Shown here: piece after piece, positions 38,643-47,793 of the stretch
Layout of the letters: every line of letters begins with the position of its first letter
How positions within the stretch are numbered: the first letter of the stretch is position 1
Assembly: GCA_029882975.1 (NCBI GenBank)
Contig: JAOUJW010000008.1
Coordinates: 112,978 to 176,977 of the forward strand
Reading direction: 5' to 3'
DNA: 64,000 nt
DNA from: Gammaproteobacteria bacterium
GTDB lineage: Bacteria; Pseudomonadota; Gammaproteobacteria; SZUA-152
Notes under the pieces: generated by a model
Told to the model about the DNA's origin: nothing
The model's input: the letters and a program-made list of their open reading frames with translations, nothing else
Databases searched by the model: none
Program-made: the position numbers and the translations under genes

Positions 38643-40085
38643 CTACGCCGGCGTAACCAATTGGGGTGAAGGTTTGTGAGCGTCACGAATATGGACCAGC
38701 TTGGGCGTGGCGTTGTTGAACAGTACATCCACTTGCAGACCGCCATAGATCGATTTGTCCAGCACAATTTGAACGTTGTGTAGTTCCACAATGCGTTTGA
38801 CCATGGATAAACCCAAGCCGGTGCCTTGCTCTGTGGAGCCGCGGATGCGGTAGAATCTTTTGAATACCTGCTCCCGCTCTACCGGAGCGATACCTGGGCC
38901 GCTGTCAGAAACTCGTAGCATGGTATGACCGAAATGACTGTCGATTTGAACATCCACACAGCCGTTGCGCGGGGTGTAACGTATCGCGTTTTGTACCAAA
39001 TTAGTGACCAAAATTTTGATTAGACCTTCCCTGCCCTGTATTTGACTGCCTTCGATCTGTAGCTCGTTATACAGACTGAGCTCAATATCCTTCTTCAGGG
39101 CCAGGGGAGCCAAATTGGCCAATTGTTCCTCCACGACCTTGTGCAGATTGGTAGTTTCCGATTTCTTGATCTGAGTTTCCGGGTCCAGACGAGATAGGGT
39201 TAAGAGTTGTTCCACCAGGGAAGTGGCTTTGTCCACACCTTCAACGACCTCATCCAAAGCCTCATTGCGGGTTTGTTCGCATTGGGCACGTTTGGCATTT
39301 TGCGCGTGAACTTTCAGTGCGGCCAAAGGCGTACGCAGTTCGTGTGCGGCATTGGCCGTAAACTGGATGATATTACCGAAAGCGACTTGGAGTCGGTTAA
39401 ACAATGTATTAATCGCCTGAATCATGGGTTGGGCTTCGGCCGGTATTTTTTTGAGACTGATAGGCTCAAAGTTGTCATAATGGCGTTGCTTAAGATCTTT
39501 AGCGATATTGTTAAGCGGTATCATAGCTCGATCTACACTGAAAGTAATGAGCAGCGCCAATAAAGGCAGCATCAAGCTGAAGGATGCGATCAGGCGAGTA
39601 GAGATATTGTTTGCCAGTACATGGCGCTCATCATAGTGCTGCCCCACCTGTACTCGGATTGTATTTGATTCATTCGAGACGGAGTAGACACGCCAGGGTT
39701 GGTTGCCCAGAATCTTGTCTTCAAACTGGTTGTCCAGTTGGGTAAAACGTTGCCGAGGCGCGTTTTCCGTGCGTACCGCGAGCAAATTGTTGTTGACCCA
39801 AATTTGAAAATCGATTTCCTGTTGGTATTTGTGTACTTGTACCGCTATGGGTTCGGAAATTTCGGAGTCTTCGCCATCTCTTCTTGCCGAAAATGCCAAT
39901 TGTTCGTGTAATTCGTGGGCACTGAGCTCCAACAAAACCCTGGCGGCCTGAGCCAGTTGCGCGTCGAACAACTCCTCGATTTCATACTGTGTGTCAAAAT
40001 AGTTTTTAACCAAAGTGAGTGAACATGCCACGGCCATCAGTGACAGCAGGCTTACCAATAAGCGCTTTTTGATAGACAGTGTCAT
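38643..40085 (-). CDS. Sensor histidine kinase, QseC/PmrB type
   Basis: 480 residues. Membrane helix 1 at about 8-26, periplasmic domain to about 160, helix 2 (LIASFSLMLPLLALLITFSV), HAMP, HisKA with NAAHELRTPLAALKVHAQNA, and HATPase with NLVQNAIRYTPRNG, DSGPGIAP and GTGLGLSMVKRI. It pairs with the regulator immediately upstream (overlap of 4 bp). Signal unknown; the family senses metals, peptides or quinones. Confidence 0.9.
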   Translation of the reverse strand: MTLSIKKRLLVSLLSLMAVACSLTLVKNYFDTQYEIEELFDAQLAQAARVLLELSAHELHEQLAFSARRDGEDSEISEPIAVQVHKYQQEIDFQIWVNNNLLAVRTENAPRQRFTQLDNQFEDKILGNQPWRVYSVSNESNTIRVQVGQHYDERHVLANNISTRLIASFSLMLPLLALLITFSVDRAMIPLNNIAKDLKQRHYDNFEPISLKKIPAEAQPMIQAINTLFNRLQVAFGNIIQFTANAAHELRTPLAALKVHAQNAKRAQCEQTRNEALDEVVEGVDKATSLVEQLLTLSRLDPETQIKKSETTNLHKVVEEQLANLAPLALKKDIELSLYNELQIEGSQIQGREGLIKILVTNLVQNAIRYTPRNGCVDVQIDSHFGHTMLRVSDSGPGIAPVEREQVFKRFYRIRGSTEQGTGLGLSMVKRIVELHNVQIVLDKSIYGGLQVDVLFNNATPKLVHIRDAHKPSPQLVTPA

Positions 40086-40744
40086 TGGCGTGTATCCATA
40101 ATGTAGCCTACACCGCGTATGGTGCGGATGAGATCGTTGCCCAGTTTTTTACGTATTTGGTGAATGTGGACTTCAACCGCATTGCTTTCGATCTCGTCTT
40201 TCCAGGAATACAGGCTATCTTCCAGACGCGAGCGCGACATTACCCGGCCTTGGTTTTCCATCAATGTTTGCAAAATATCAAAAGCCCTGGGTGTTAATTC
40301 GACGATCTCGCCCCCCTTGCGTACAGTATGAGAGGCAGGGTCCAGCGACAGATTGCCGCTTACTAAAACCGGCGTGGCCCGGTCGTGGCTGCGTCGCAGC
40401 AAGGCTCTTATGCGCGCATTGAGTTCGTCAATGTCGAACGGTTTTATCATGTAGTCATCGGCACCGCTGTCCAAACCGATGACTCGATCATTGACCGTAT
40501 CGCGGGCAGTCAAGATAAGAACCGGAACTTTGTTGTCGCGGCTACGGATGTCGCTCAATAGATCGATTCCCGATCGTCCGGGTAAACCCAAATCCAAAAT
40601 AGCGACATCGTATTGTTCTGCCATCAAAGCAGAATATGCCGTTTCACCGTCTTTGACCCAATCTACAGCATAGCCGGCCTGGTTCAAACCGGTATAGACG
40701 CCTTTTCCAACGCTGGCGTTATCCTCAACAAGTAGTAGTCGCAT
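40082..40744 (-). CDS. OmpR-family response regulator
   Basis: 220 residues from ATG 40744, which has GGGGGAC 7 bp upstream; an in-frame ATG at 40762 lacks one. Receiver domain MRLLLVEDNASVGKGVYTG with Asp in VAILDLGLPGRSG (about 51), then a winged helix ending HIHQIRKKLGNDLIRTIRGVGYIM. Overlaps its kinase. A perfect FNR-type box lies 163 bp upstream (40907-40920). Confidence 0.93.
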   Translation of the reverse strand: MRLLLVEDNASVGKGVYTGLNQAGYAVDWVKDGETAYSALMAEQYDVAILDLGLPGRSGIDLLSDIRSRDNKVPVLILTARDTVNDRVIGLDSGADDYMIKPFDIDELNARIRALLRRSHDRATPVLVSGNLSLDPASHTVRKGGEIVELTPRAFDILQTLMENQGRVMSRSRLEDSLYSWKDEIESNAVEVHIHQIRKKLGNDLIRTIRGVGYIMDTRQ

Positions 40745-40906
40745 CGAAATGTCCCCCATCATCTTTTTTAATAAGATAAAATGACTTAGCGCATGGTTTT
40801 CCCCACCCCTACGATAATTCTGGTTGTAAAGTCCTGACCGTGCAACTTCCTGCTCTCCCGAGTTTGGTGTATTTAGCCGGGTAATAGCGCAAAATCTTCC
40901 GTTACT

Positions 40907-40920
40907 TTGATCACGATCAA
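40907..40920. promoter_or_regulatory. Perfect FNR/Anr-type box (TTGAT-N4-ATCAA)
   Basis: TTGATCACGATCAA matches the consensus at every defined base. It lies in the 479-bp gap between the minus-strand regulator gene and the plus-strand 57-aa gene. On the minus strand a TATTAC -10 (40881-40886) is placed so that the box would be centred about 40 bp before transcription starts, close to the classic -41.5 activation position. The rest of the gap (40745-41223) shows nothing else I can name. Confidence 0.6.
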
Positions 40921-41223
40921 ATTTGTCACACGCCCTTTACCCCCTGGGTTTGTGTAACTCCTCGCTTGTCATTAAAGCCTGATAAGCTGAAACCAATCTT
41001 ACTGCGGCGTTAAGATACGCTTAAATTATGCAACTCATTGATTACTAGCGTTAATGCGGGTGAGATATTTTTCAAAATGTGGCCTGTAGCCCATTAACCG
41101 GATGAAACGGCCAATATTATTCTATATACTGATTTCAGGAACCGAATTCCAAGGGGGTTCCATTGGTAAAACCCTGATCCTTGGGGGCCTTCTCGTGTTT
41201 CAGTTTTTCTGGAGTGAGATTTT

Positions 41224-41397
41224 ATGAAGGAAGGGGATAACGTTGTGGATATTGCTACCCGAGAAGAGGGCAAAATCCGAAAAATATTTCATGACGGTTG
41301 GTTGCGTATTCGTGTAGAAGTGGAAATGAACGACGGAGACCAGCGGCATTACAACTTCTGGGAATTACGCCGAGTGGAGGAAGTCGGCAGCCTGTAA
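41224..41397 (+). CDS. Small SH3/KOW-like protein, 57 residues
   Basis: ATG 41224 has GGAG 11 bp upstream. The product starts MKEGDNVVDIATREEGKIRK and ends FWELRRVEEVGSL. The pattern GDxV...EGKI..I..GWLRIRVEVE looks like a five-stranded SH3/KOW barrel, and charge is evenly mixed. Cytoplasmic. Not recognised as a named family. It is isolated, with converging dut 46 bp downstream. Confidence 0.55.
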   Translation: MKEGDNVVDIATREEGKIRKIFHDGWLRIRVEVEMNDGDQRHYNFWELRRVEEVGSL

Positions 41398-41443
41398 ACC
41401 AAGCTGCCGATTGGCTTTCGAATTTCCTGTTTCAGTTTACCCG

Positions 41444-41899
41444 TTAGTGTTTTCCAGTATGGCCGAAACCTCCGGCACCACGATGGCTCTCATCAAAGGA
41501 ATCCACAATATCAAATTGCGCTTGTACCACGGGTACAAAAACCATTTGCGCAATGCGTTCACCTGGGTTGACAGTAAAGGGTTCTTTGCCGCGGTTCCAG
41601 CAAGAGACAAACAATTGACCCTGATAGTCCGAGTCAATCAGGCCGGTCAGATTTCCTAAAACAATCCCATGTTTGTGCCCCAGGCCGGACCGTGGTAACA
41701 ATACCGCAGCCAGACCGGCTTCGCCGATATGAATAGCAATCCCGGTGGGTATTAAATGCGTATCCCCCGGTTTAATTTCCAATGCCTCATCCAGGCATGC
41801 ACGCAGATCCATACCTGCGGAGCCCGAAGTGGCATATTCCGGCAAAGGGATGTCCTTGCCAATACGCGGGTCCAGTATTTGTAGTTGTATTTTTTGCAT
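41444..41899 (-). CDS. dut: dUTP diphosphatase
   Basis: 151 residues with the five dUTPase motifs: [11 protein letters not shown] (motif 1), [15 protein letters not shown] (2), [11 protein letters not shown] (3), [13 protein letters not shown] (4) and [11 protein letters not shown] (5). Trimeric enzyme removing dUTP and supplying dUMP. Its start overlaps the stop of the M16 gene upstream (41899), so it may share that transcript. Confidence 0.97.
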   Translation of the reverse strand: MQKIQLQILDPRIGKDIPLPEYATSGSAGMDLRACLDEALEIKPGDTHLIPTGIAIHIGEAGLAAVLLPRSGLGHKHGIVLGNLTGLIDSDYQGQLFVSCWNRGKEPFTVNPGERIAQMVFVPVVQAQFDIVDSFDESHRGAGGFGHTGKH

Positions 41900-43215
41900 T
41901 ATTGTTTTCCTTTGTCCCCCACTAAAACCGTGACCATATTATCCGGTTTAATGCGGCGCGCAAAGGCGTCTTTGATGCTTTCAACCGTAACCGCATTCAC
42001 CGCCGCATTGAATTTATCCAAATAATCCAAGGGCAATTCGTAAAAGCCAATCATGGCAATATAACCGAGAATCTTCTTATTGCTGGACAGGTTTAAAGGG
42101 AATCCACCGGTAATATTGTTTTTGGAGGCCTGGAGCTCTTCGGCGCTGGGGCCTTGGCTGATAAATTTTTTCAGCTCATCTTTTAACACCTTTAAAGCCG
42201 CCTCGGCAGAATCATTGCGGGTTTGTAGTCCCATAACAAAAGGGCCTTCTTTGCGCATGGGGCTAAAGTAACTGTAGGTGCTGTAAGACAGTCCGCGTTT
42301 TTCCCGAATTTCATTGCTCAGGCGTGACACCAGACCGTTGCCTCCCAGGATGTGATTGCCTACGTATAGTGAAAAATAATCCTGATCCCCACGCTTCATG
42401 CCGGGGCTGCCCATGATGATATGGGTTTGTGAGGATGGGTGTTGCAGGAACAACTCCTCTCCTTTTTTTAGCATTGCCACATCGGCTAAGGGTGATGCTT
42501 TTGCTCCTGAGGCCAGGCCTTTTAACACAGTGGCTACGGTTTGTTCTGCTCCGTCACGGTCCAGGTTACCGACAATCGCAATCACGGCGTTCTTAGCAAC
42601 ATAGTACTGTTGGTAAAACTGTATTAAATCCTTAATAGTCAGGCCGGCGGCACTTTTCGCATCCCCCTCGGGCAGGGTTGCATAAGGGTGATCGGCATAG
42701 AGCGCTTTAAAAAAGGCTTCATCGGCTATATCACCCGGCGATTGTTTACGCTGGTCTATGGACAATAGCAGGCGGTTTTTCTCCCGGTTAAAAGCTTTCT
42801 TGGGAAAGCTGGGTTGGGTCAATATGGTATTGAACAGCTCCAAGGCCGGTTGCAGAGTTTGGGCTTCAGACAGGGAGCGCAAACTGAATACCGACATGTC
42901 CCGGTGAGAACTGTTGCCGAATTGAGCCCCTAAAGAGTCGAACCGCTCTGAGATTTGCTGAGCACTGAGTTTTCCGGCGCCTTCACTCAACATACCGTTT
43001 GTCATTAATGCAGTCGCACTTTTGCCCGATTCGCGGGCGCTGCCTGCATCAAAGACAACCTGAAGATCCACAATAGGCAATTCCGGAGAGGCGACAAAGT
43101 ACACTTGAGCACCGCTTTCGCTGGTCCAATGCTGAATATTAGGGGTGGCAAAGACAGGCGCGACCAACCCGGTCAGCATACAAACAAATAAACCATTTTT
43201 TAAACTAGCGCCCAT
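41899..43215 (-). CDS. M16 peptidase-like protein lacking the catalytic motif
   Basis: 438 residues with an N-terminal signal ([20 protein letters not shown]) and a two-lobe M16 fold. Where active enzymes have HxxEH it reads [14 protein letters not shown], so it should be the inactive partner of a heterodimer. [20 protein letters not shown] and FLGGNG-like stretch [21 protein letters not shown] (read with its neighbours) are standard for the substrate-gripping subunit. Overlaps the active M16 gene upstream by 11 bp. Pseudomonas carries a similar pair next to ftsY. Confidence 0.88.
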   Translation of the reverse strand: MGASLKNGLFVCMLTGLVAPVFATPNIQHWTSESGAQVYFVASPELPIVDLQVVFDAGSARESGKSATALMTNGMLSEGAGKLSAQQISERFDSLGAQFGNSSHRDMSVFSLRSLSEAQTLQPALELFNTILTQPSFPKKAFNREKNRLLLSIDQRKQSPGDIADEAFFKALYADHPYATLPEGDAKSAAGLTIKDLIQFYQQYYVAKNAVIAIVGNLDRDGAEQTVATVLKGLASGAKASPLADVAMLKKGEELFLQHPSSQTHIIMGSPGMKRGDQDYFSLYVGNHILGGNGLVSRLSNEIREKRGLSYSTYSYFSPMRKEGPFVMGLQTRNDSAEAALKVLKDELKKFISQGPSAEELQASKNNITGGFPLNLSSNKKILGYIAMIGFYELPLDYLDKFNAAVNAVTVESIKDAFARRIKPDNMVTVLVGDKGKQ

Positions 43216-44641
43216 GACGGCCTCCCATGCTGTGGCGTGGCATTTTTGTGTTATCTATTGGCTGGGGATCCAAGATGGCAACCGTCAGATATTGATCGAT
43301 TAAATATTTCTTTGCCACTTGCTGTACTTGTTCCGCAGTGACCGCACGAAACCGGTCGGTATACTGGTCCATAAGACGCCAGTCCAGACCGACTGTTTCC
43401 AAGGTGCCGATTTGCATGGCCTGGTAGAAAACAGAGTCTTTTTCATAGACCTTGGATGCGACCACCTGGGTTTTGATGCGTTGCAGTTCTTCTGCAGTAA
43501 CCGGTTCTGTTTTCAGTTTGTCGATTTGCTCCATAATGGCTTTTTCCAGCGTGGCCACATCTTTGCCTTGTGCCGGCATGCCGGAAATGGTGAACAAATC
43601 CCCCATGCGGCTGTACAGATCATAACCGGCGCTGACTCCGGCAGCGACTTCCGATCCGCGCACCAGATGCTTGGCAAACCGGGCGCTGTTGCTGCCATCC
43701 AGTACGTAGGCCAGCATTTCCAGGGCATAGGGTTCCCACTCGCTTTGGCTGGTTTTCACCACGGGGACCTTGAATCCCATTAACAAATAGGGTAATTGAG
43801 CCGGAGCTTTGACGGTGACGCGACGTTGGCCTTTTTGTTCGGCCTCGACTTGTTGTTTTAATTTGGGTACAGCTCTGGGCTTGACCGGACCGAAGTATTT
43901 TTGCGCTAATTGCAGCACCTCTTGTGGCTCCACATCACCCACTACCACCACTGTGGCGTTATTGGGTGCGTACCAGTTGTTGTACCACAGTTGGGCGTCA
44001 GCCACTTCCATGTTTTGTAAATCATCCATCCAGCCGATGACCGGGTGGTGGTATGGACTGGTCATAAATGCGGTGGCGTTGAATTGTTCATAGGTAAGGC
44101 TTTGCGGGTTGTCTTCCGTTCGCATGCGCCGTTCTTCCATGACTACTTTAATTTCTTTACCAAATTCTTCGGCGGACAGATTAAGGTTTTGCATCCGGTC
44201 GGCTTCCAGTTCAAAGCTGATTTTTAAGCGGCTTTTTTCCAGTTGTTGGAAATAGGCGGTGTAATCCTGGCCGGTAAACGCATTTTCGCGGCCACCATTG
44301 GCGGAAATGATCTTAGAGAACTCGTTAGGACCCAGTTTGTCGGTTCCTTTGAACATCATGTGTTCTAAAACGTGGGCGACACCGGTGCTCCCATTGGTCT
44401 CATAGCTGCTTCCGGCTTTGTACCAAACCTGGGATACCACCACCGGGGCACGATGGTCCGGCTTTACCAGAATCTTAAGTCCATTATCCAGTTTGAATTC
44501 CACCACATCTCCGGGCCTATAGTTTGTTGTTGCTGCCTGGGCTTGTGGTTGGCTTTGTGTCTGTTGCGTAGGTGTAGAAACGCAGCCCGCCACAATAAAA
44601 GCCAATGCCGCGCCGCTAAGCGCCTGTAGACGTCTATTCAT
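43205..44641 (-). CDS. M16 zinc peptidase, catalytic subunit
   Basis: 478 residues. Lipobox at residues 16-19 (VAGC, then VST), then an M16 domain with the zinc motif HVLEHMMFKG (HxxEH, about 85) and the distal Glu in FELEADRMQNL. The second lobe ends with LTVAILDPQPID. A periplasmic lipoprotein processing protease is likely. It heads the operon with its inactive partner and dut; divergent from ftsY. Confidence 0.92.
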   Translation of the reverse strand: MNRRLQALSGAALAFIVAGCVSTPTQQTQSQPQAQAATTNYRPGDVVEFKLDNGLKILVKPDHRAPVVVSQVWYKAGSSYETNGSTGVAHVLEHMMFKGTDKLGPNEFSKIISANGGRENAFTGQDYTAYFQQLEKSRLKISFELEADRMQNLNLSAEEFGKEIKVVMEERRMRTEDNPQSLTYEQFNATAFMTSPYHHPVIGWMDDLQNMEVADAQLWYNNWYAPNNATVVVVGDVEPQEVLQLAQKYFGPVKPRAVPKLKQQVEAEQKGQRRVTVKAPAQLPYLLMGFKVPVVKTSQSEWEPYALEMLAYVLDGSNSARFAKHLVRGSEVAAGVSAGYDLYSRMGDLFTISGMPAQGKDVATLEKAIMEQIDKLKTEPVTAEELQRIKTQVVASKVYEKDSVFYQAMQIGTLETVGLDWRLMDQYTDRFRAVTAEQVQQVAKKYLIDQYLTVAILDPQPIDNTKMPRHSMGGRHGR

Positions 44642-44952
44642 TCCTGACTCTCTTCTAAGTGATTGTTGCTAAAGACCGAAAATAGCTCCATTATTATTTT
44701 TATAAGATTGTAGTGAAACCAACAGATAAAGAAAGCATAATAAGAAAATATTAATAATCCGCACCGGGGTTTTGACCACAATCCTGGATTTCCGTATAAA
44801 GTAAACAGGCTCTTGCCGGGATGGCATAATGCCTCGAAGGCCACAGATTGTGCCCACGGATGGGCGATGGTCGCGACGGGCGTGACGCCGAAAGCGACAG
44901 GCCGAGAGAGGCTTCATAGCCTGTTTTGTTAACACTATGACCGTTATTCATT
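44642..44952. other. Divergent intergenic region between the M16 operon and ftsY
   Basis: 311 bp, AT-rich near the peptidase start and GC-richer near ftsY. Both promoters should lie here, but I can support no specific -35/-10 pair. Small open frames on the minus strand overlap each other and have no sensible product. Confidence 0.4.
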
Positions 44953-45960
44953 ATGTTTGGTTTCAAAAAAGGTAAATCTTCCGGAGAAAATGCACAAAAA
45001 AGTTCCAGTGCCGAGCAAACGGATGTCGAAAAAACATCCGCAGGTTTGGTGGGGCGGCTGCGCAGCGGCCTGCAAAGAACCCGTTCCAACCTCACCGATG
45101 GCATGGCCAATTTATTATTGGGCCAAAAAAGCATAGATAGCGACATACTGGAAGAGATCGAGATGCAATTGCTCAGTGCGGATGTGGGTGTAGAAGCCAC
45201 ACAGAGTATTGTACAGGACTTAACCCAACGGGTAGAGCGTAAGCAATTGGCGGATCAAACCGGGTTGTTTGCTGCACTGCGTGAAGATATGCTCAAGATT
45301 TTACACAATAGCAGCGCTCCACTACAGATCGATCCCAGTCATTCCCCATTTGTCATATTAATGGTAGGGGTGAATGGCGCAGGAAAAACCACCACAATCG
45401 GTAAATTGGCGCGACGGCTAAGAGATCAGGGTCATTCGGTGCTATTGGCGGCCGGTGACACATTTCGTGCTGCTGCGGTGGAACAATTGCAGGAATGGGG
45501 CAAGCGCAACGACATTCCTGTAGTGGCACAGCACACAGGTGCCGATTCGGCCTCAGTGATATTTGATGCCCTGGAATCCGCCAAAGCTCGCGGTATTGAT
45601 GTTTTAATAGCCGACACAGCAGGACGGCTCCACACACAATCCAATTTAATGGAAGAATTGAAAAAAGTGCGCCGCGTTCTGGGGAAATTGGATCCCGGTG
45701 CCCCCCATGAAGTAATGTTGGTACTGGATGCGGGTATCGGCCAAAACGCCATCGTCCAGGCAAAACAATTTCATGATGCTGTATCAGTAAGTGGCATTAC
45801 CTTGACCAAGCTGGATGGGACCGCCAAAGGGGGGGTGATTTTTGCCATTGCCAAGCAACTGGGTTTGCCCATCCGGTTCATCGGTATTGGCGAGACGGTG
45901 GAAGATTTACGTCCTTTCGAGGCAGAGGAATTTGTGGATGCCTTATTGTCTAGAGATTAA
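44953..45960 (+). CDS. ftsY: Signal recognition particle receptor FtsY
   Basis: 335 residues: short acidic and charged A domain (1-50), helical N domain, and NG GTPase with VGVNGAGKTTTIGKLARRL (G1, about 137), DTFRAAAVEQL, IADTAGRLH (G3), TKLDGTAKGG (G4). The normally conserved DATTGQNA reads DAGIGQNA, a visible change in a ribosome-interacting loop. Docks SRP-ribosome complexes at the inner membrane. First of the ftsY-ftsE-ftsX-rpoH block. Confidence 0.96.
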   Translation: MFGFKKGKSSGENAQKSSSAEQTDVEKTSAGLVGRLRSGLQRTRSNLTDGMANLLLGQKSIDSDILEEIEMQLLSADVGVEATQSIVQDLTQRVERKQLADQTGLFAALREDMLKILHNSSAPLQIDPSHSPFVILMVGVNGAGKTTTIGKLARRLRDQGHSVLLAAGDTFRAAAVEQLQEWGKRNDIPVVAQHTGADSASVIFDALESAKARGIDVLIADTAGRLHTQSNLMEELKKVRRVLGKLDPGAPHEVMLVLDAGIGQNAIVQAKQFHDAVSVSGITLTKLDGTAKGGVIFAIAKQLGLPIRFIGIGETVEDLRPFEAEEFVDALLSRD

Positions 45961-45980
45961 GGTCCCTATTTCGCCCGGTT

Positions 45981-46664
45981 ATGATCAAGTTTGTTAATGT
46001 GCACAAGCGGTACCCCGGAGGCCAGGAAGCGCTGGTCAATGTGAGCTGCCATTTACAAAAAGGTGAAATGGCTTTTCTGACGGGTCATTCAGGTGCGGGA
46101 AAAAGCAGCTTACTCAAACTCATTGCTTTGATCGAACGGACGACACAGGGTGAGGTGGTGTTGGACGGAAAAAACCTGTCACGGGTGAGCAAGCGACAGA
46201 TTCCATATATGCGCCGGAAAATCGGTATGGTGTTTCAGAACCATAATTTATTGGACGACAGAACCGTATTTGATAATGTAGCCCTGCCTTTGGTGATCGC
46301 GGGGGAGCATCACAGTGAAACCGGGCGCCGAGTTCGGGCCGCTTTGGATAAGGTCGGACTATTGGGGAAAGAGCGCATGTATCCGGAAACCTTATCCGGC
46401 GGGGAGCAGCAACGTGTCGGTATTGCCAGAGCGGTAGTTAACCGTCCGCCCGTGCTGCTGGCTGATGAGCCGACAGGTAACTTGGATCCGGAGTTGTCCA
46501 GGGAAATCATGAGCTTATTCGAGCAGTTCAACCAAGTGGGGGTGACGGTACTCATTGCAACCCACGACCTGGAGTTAATCTCACGGCTCAACCATCGTTT
46601 GATCGCTCTCAAAGGTGGAGCTTTGGTGGCCGATGGCCCCACCCAGGAATTGCTAAGGCAATAA
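45981..46664 (+). CDS. ftsE: FtsE cell-division ABC ATPase
   Basis: 227 residues. Walker A GHSGAGKSSLLK (about 37), Q-loop MVFQNHNLLDDRTV, signature LSGGEQQRVGIARA, Walker B VLLADEPTGNLD, and switch His in IATHDLELI. Partners FtsX to activate periplasmic amidases at the septum. Stop overlaps the ftsX start (TAATG at 46662-46666). Confidence 0.96.
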   Translation: MIKFVNVHKRYPGGQEALVNVSCHLQKGEMAFLTGHSGAGKSSLLKLIALIERTTQGEVVLDGKNLSRVSKRQIPYMRRKIGMVFQNHNLLDDRTVFDNVALPLVIAGEHHSETGRRVRAALDKVGLLGKERMYPETLSGGEQQRVGIARAVVNRPPVLLADEPTGNLDPELSREIMSLFEQFNQVGVTVLIATHDLELISRLNHRLIALKGGALVADGPTQELLRQ

Positions 46665-47677
46665 TGGTTGCCAGCATGAGAAAACCGGCCAACCGATTGC
46701 GCAATCCCAAAGTTAAGGAATTGGCAAAAGACGCACCTTCGCGGGTGCGTCACCGTTCCACACTGAATGTCTATTGTTCACACCACCTGTGGGTGGCAGT
46801 TTCCTCCTTGGGGCAGCTATGGCGAACCCCCCTCTCTACCCTGATGACATCCGCTGTCATTGCCATTTCGTTGGCTCTACCCTTTGGCTTACACATTCTT
46901 CTGTCAAATGTGCAGCAGCTATCCGGCCAATGGCAAAACGCGGCGCAAATCAGTTTGTACTTGAAACAGGGCATCAGCGACGCCATGGCCAAGCAACTGA
47001 AGGGTGCGTTGCAGCGCTGGGATGGCGTGGAAAGTATTCACTACGTGTCACCGCAGCAGGCGCTGGAAGAGTTTAAACAGCAGTCCGGGTTCGGGGACGC
47101 CTTGGAGTTATTACAGCAGAATCCTTTGCCGGCGGTGCTTATTGTTAAACCCACACTGGAATATAATCAACCGGTCCAGCTGGATTTGCTGGTGTCCAAA
47201 TTGCAGCAACACAGTGCGGTGGAAGAGGCGCAACTGGATATGCAGTGGGTCAAGCGTTTGAGTGCCATGATTCAAGCCGGTGAACGAGCGGTGTTGTTGT
47301 TGGCCTCATTGTTGGGGGTGGGGGTGCTGTTAGTGATTGGTAATACCATTCGGCTGACCATTTACAACCGGCGCCAGGAAATTGTGGTAACTAAGCTGAT
47401 CGGTGCCACGAATCGCTTCATTCGCAGACCTTTTTTGTATACCGGGCTGTGGTATGGTCTATTTGGTGCGATATTGGCTTGGTTCCTGGTGGTGGTGTTT
47501 TTGGCGCTGTTGAAGGGACCGCTGGATCACTTGGCGTTTTTGTACAACAGTACGTTTACGGTGGGTGGTGTCGATTTTCGTGAGAGTTTGCTCATAATCG
47601 CGACCGGTGTATTTCTGGGTCTGGGGGGAGCCTGGCTCGCCGTAGGACGACACTTGCAAGCCATTGAACCTAAATGA
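46664..47677 (+). CDS. ftsX: FtsX cell-division membrane protein
   Basis: 337 residues with a cytoplasmic basic N-terminus (about 1-60), four membrane helices (about 62-85, 205-228, 258-282, 305-328), and a periplasmic loop between the first two that recruits the amidase activator EnvC (LKQGISDAMAKQLKGALQRW). Coupled to ftsE. The longer basic leader, compared with E. coli, is similar in Pseudomonas. Confidence 0.94.
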   Translation: MVASMRKPANRLRNPKVKELAKDAPSRVRHRSTLNVYCSHHLWVAVSSLGQLWRTPLSTLMTSAVIAISLALPFGLHILLSNVQQLSGQWQNAAQISLYLKQGISDAMAKQLKGALQRWDGVESIHYVSPQQALEEFKQQSGFGDALELLQQNPLPAVLIVKPTLEYNQPVQLDLLVSKLQQHSAVEEAQLDMQWVKRLSAMIQAGERAVLLLASLLGVGVLLVIGNTIRLTIYNRRQEIVVTKLIGATNRFIRRPFLYTGLWYGLFGAILAWFLVVVFLALLKGPLDHLAFLYNSTFTVGGVDFRESLLIIATGVFLGLGGAWLAVGRHLQAIEPK

Positions 47678-47718
47678 TAAATTAGTGGTTGTGAATATTG
47701 TGTGAACTTCTTGAAATT

Positions 47719-47748
47719 TTGGCACTCTCACCCATAGAGTGCTAGAAT
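47719..47748 (+). promoter_or_regulatory. rpoH promoter containing a CIRCE (HrcA) operator
   Basis: TTGGCACTC (47719-47727), nine bases, then GAGTGCTAG (47737-47745). The consensus CIRCE is TTAGCACTC-N9-GAGTGCTAA, so there is one mismatch per arm. It is also a good sigma-70 promoter: TTGGCA at 47719-47724, 18-bp spacer, TAGAAT at 47743-47748. The operator fills the space between and overlaps both hexamers, the position for direct HrcA repression of rpoH. Confidence 0.8.
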
Positions 47749-47793
47749 ATACATTAGAAAACCCTTATGAATCCTTAAGGAGACGTGACGACA

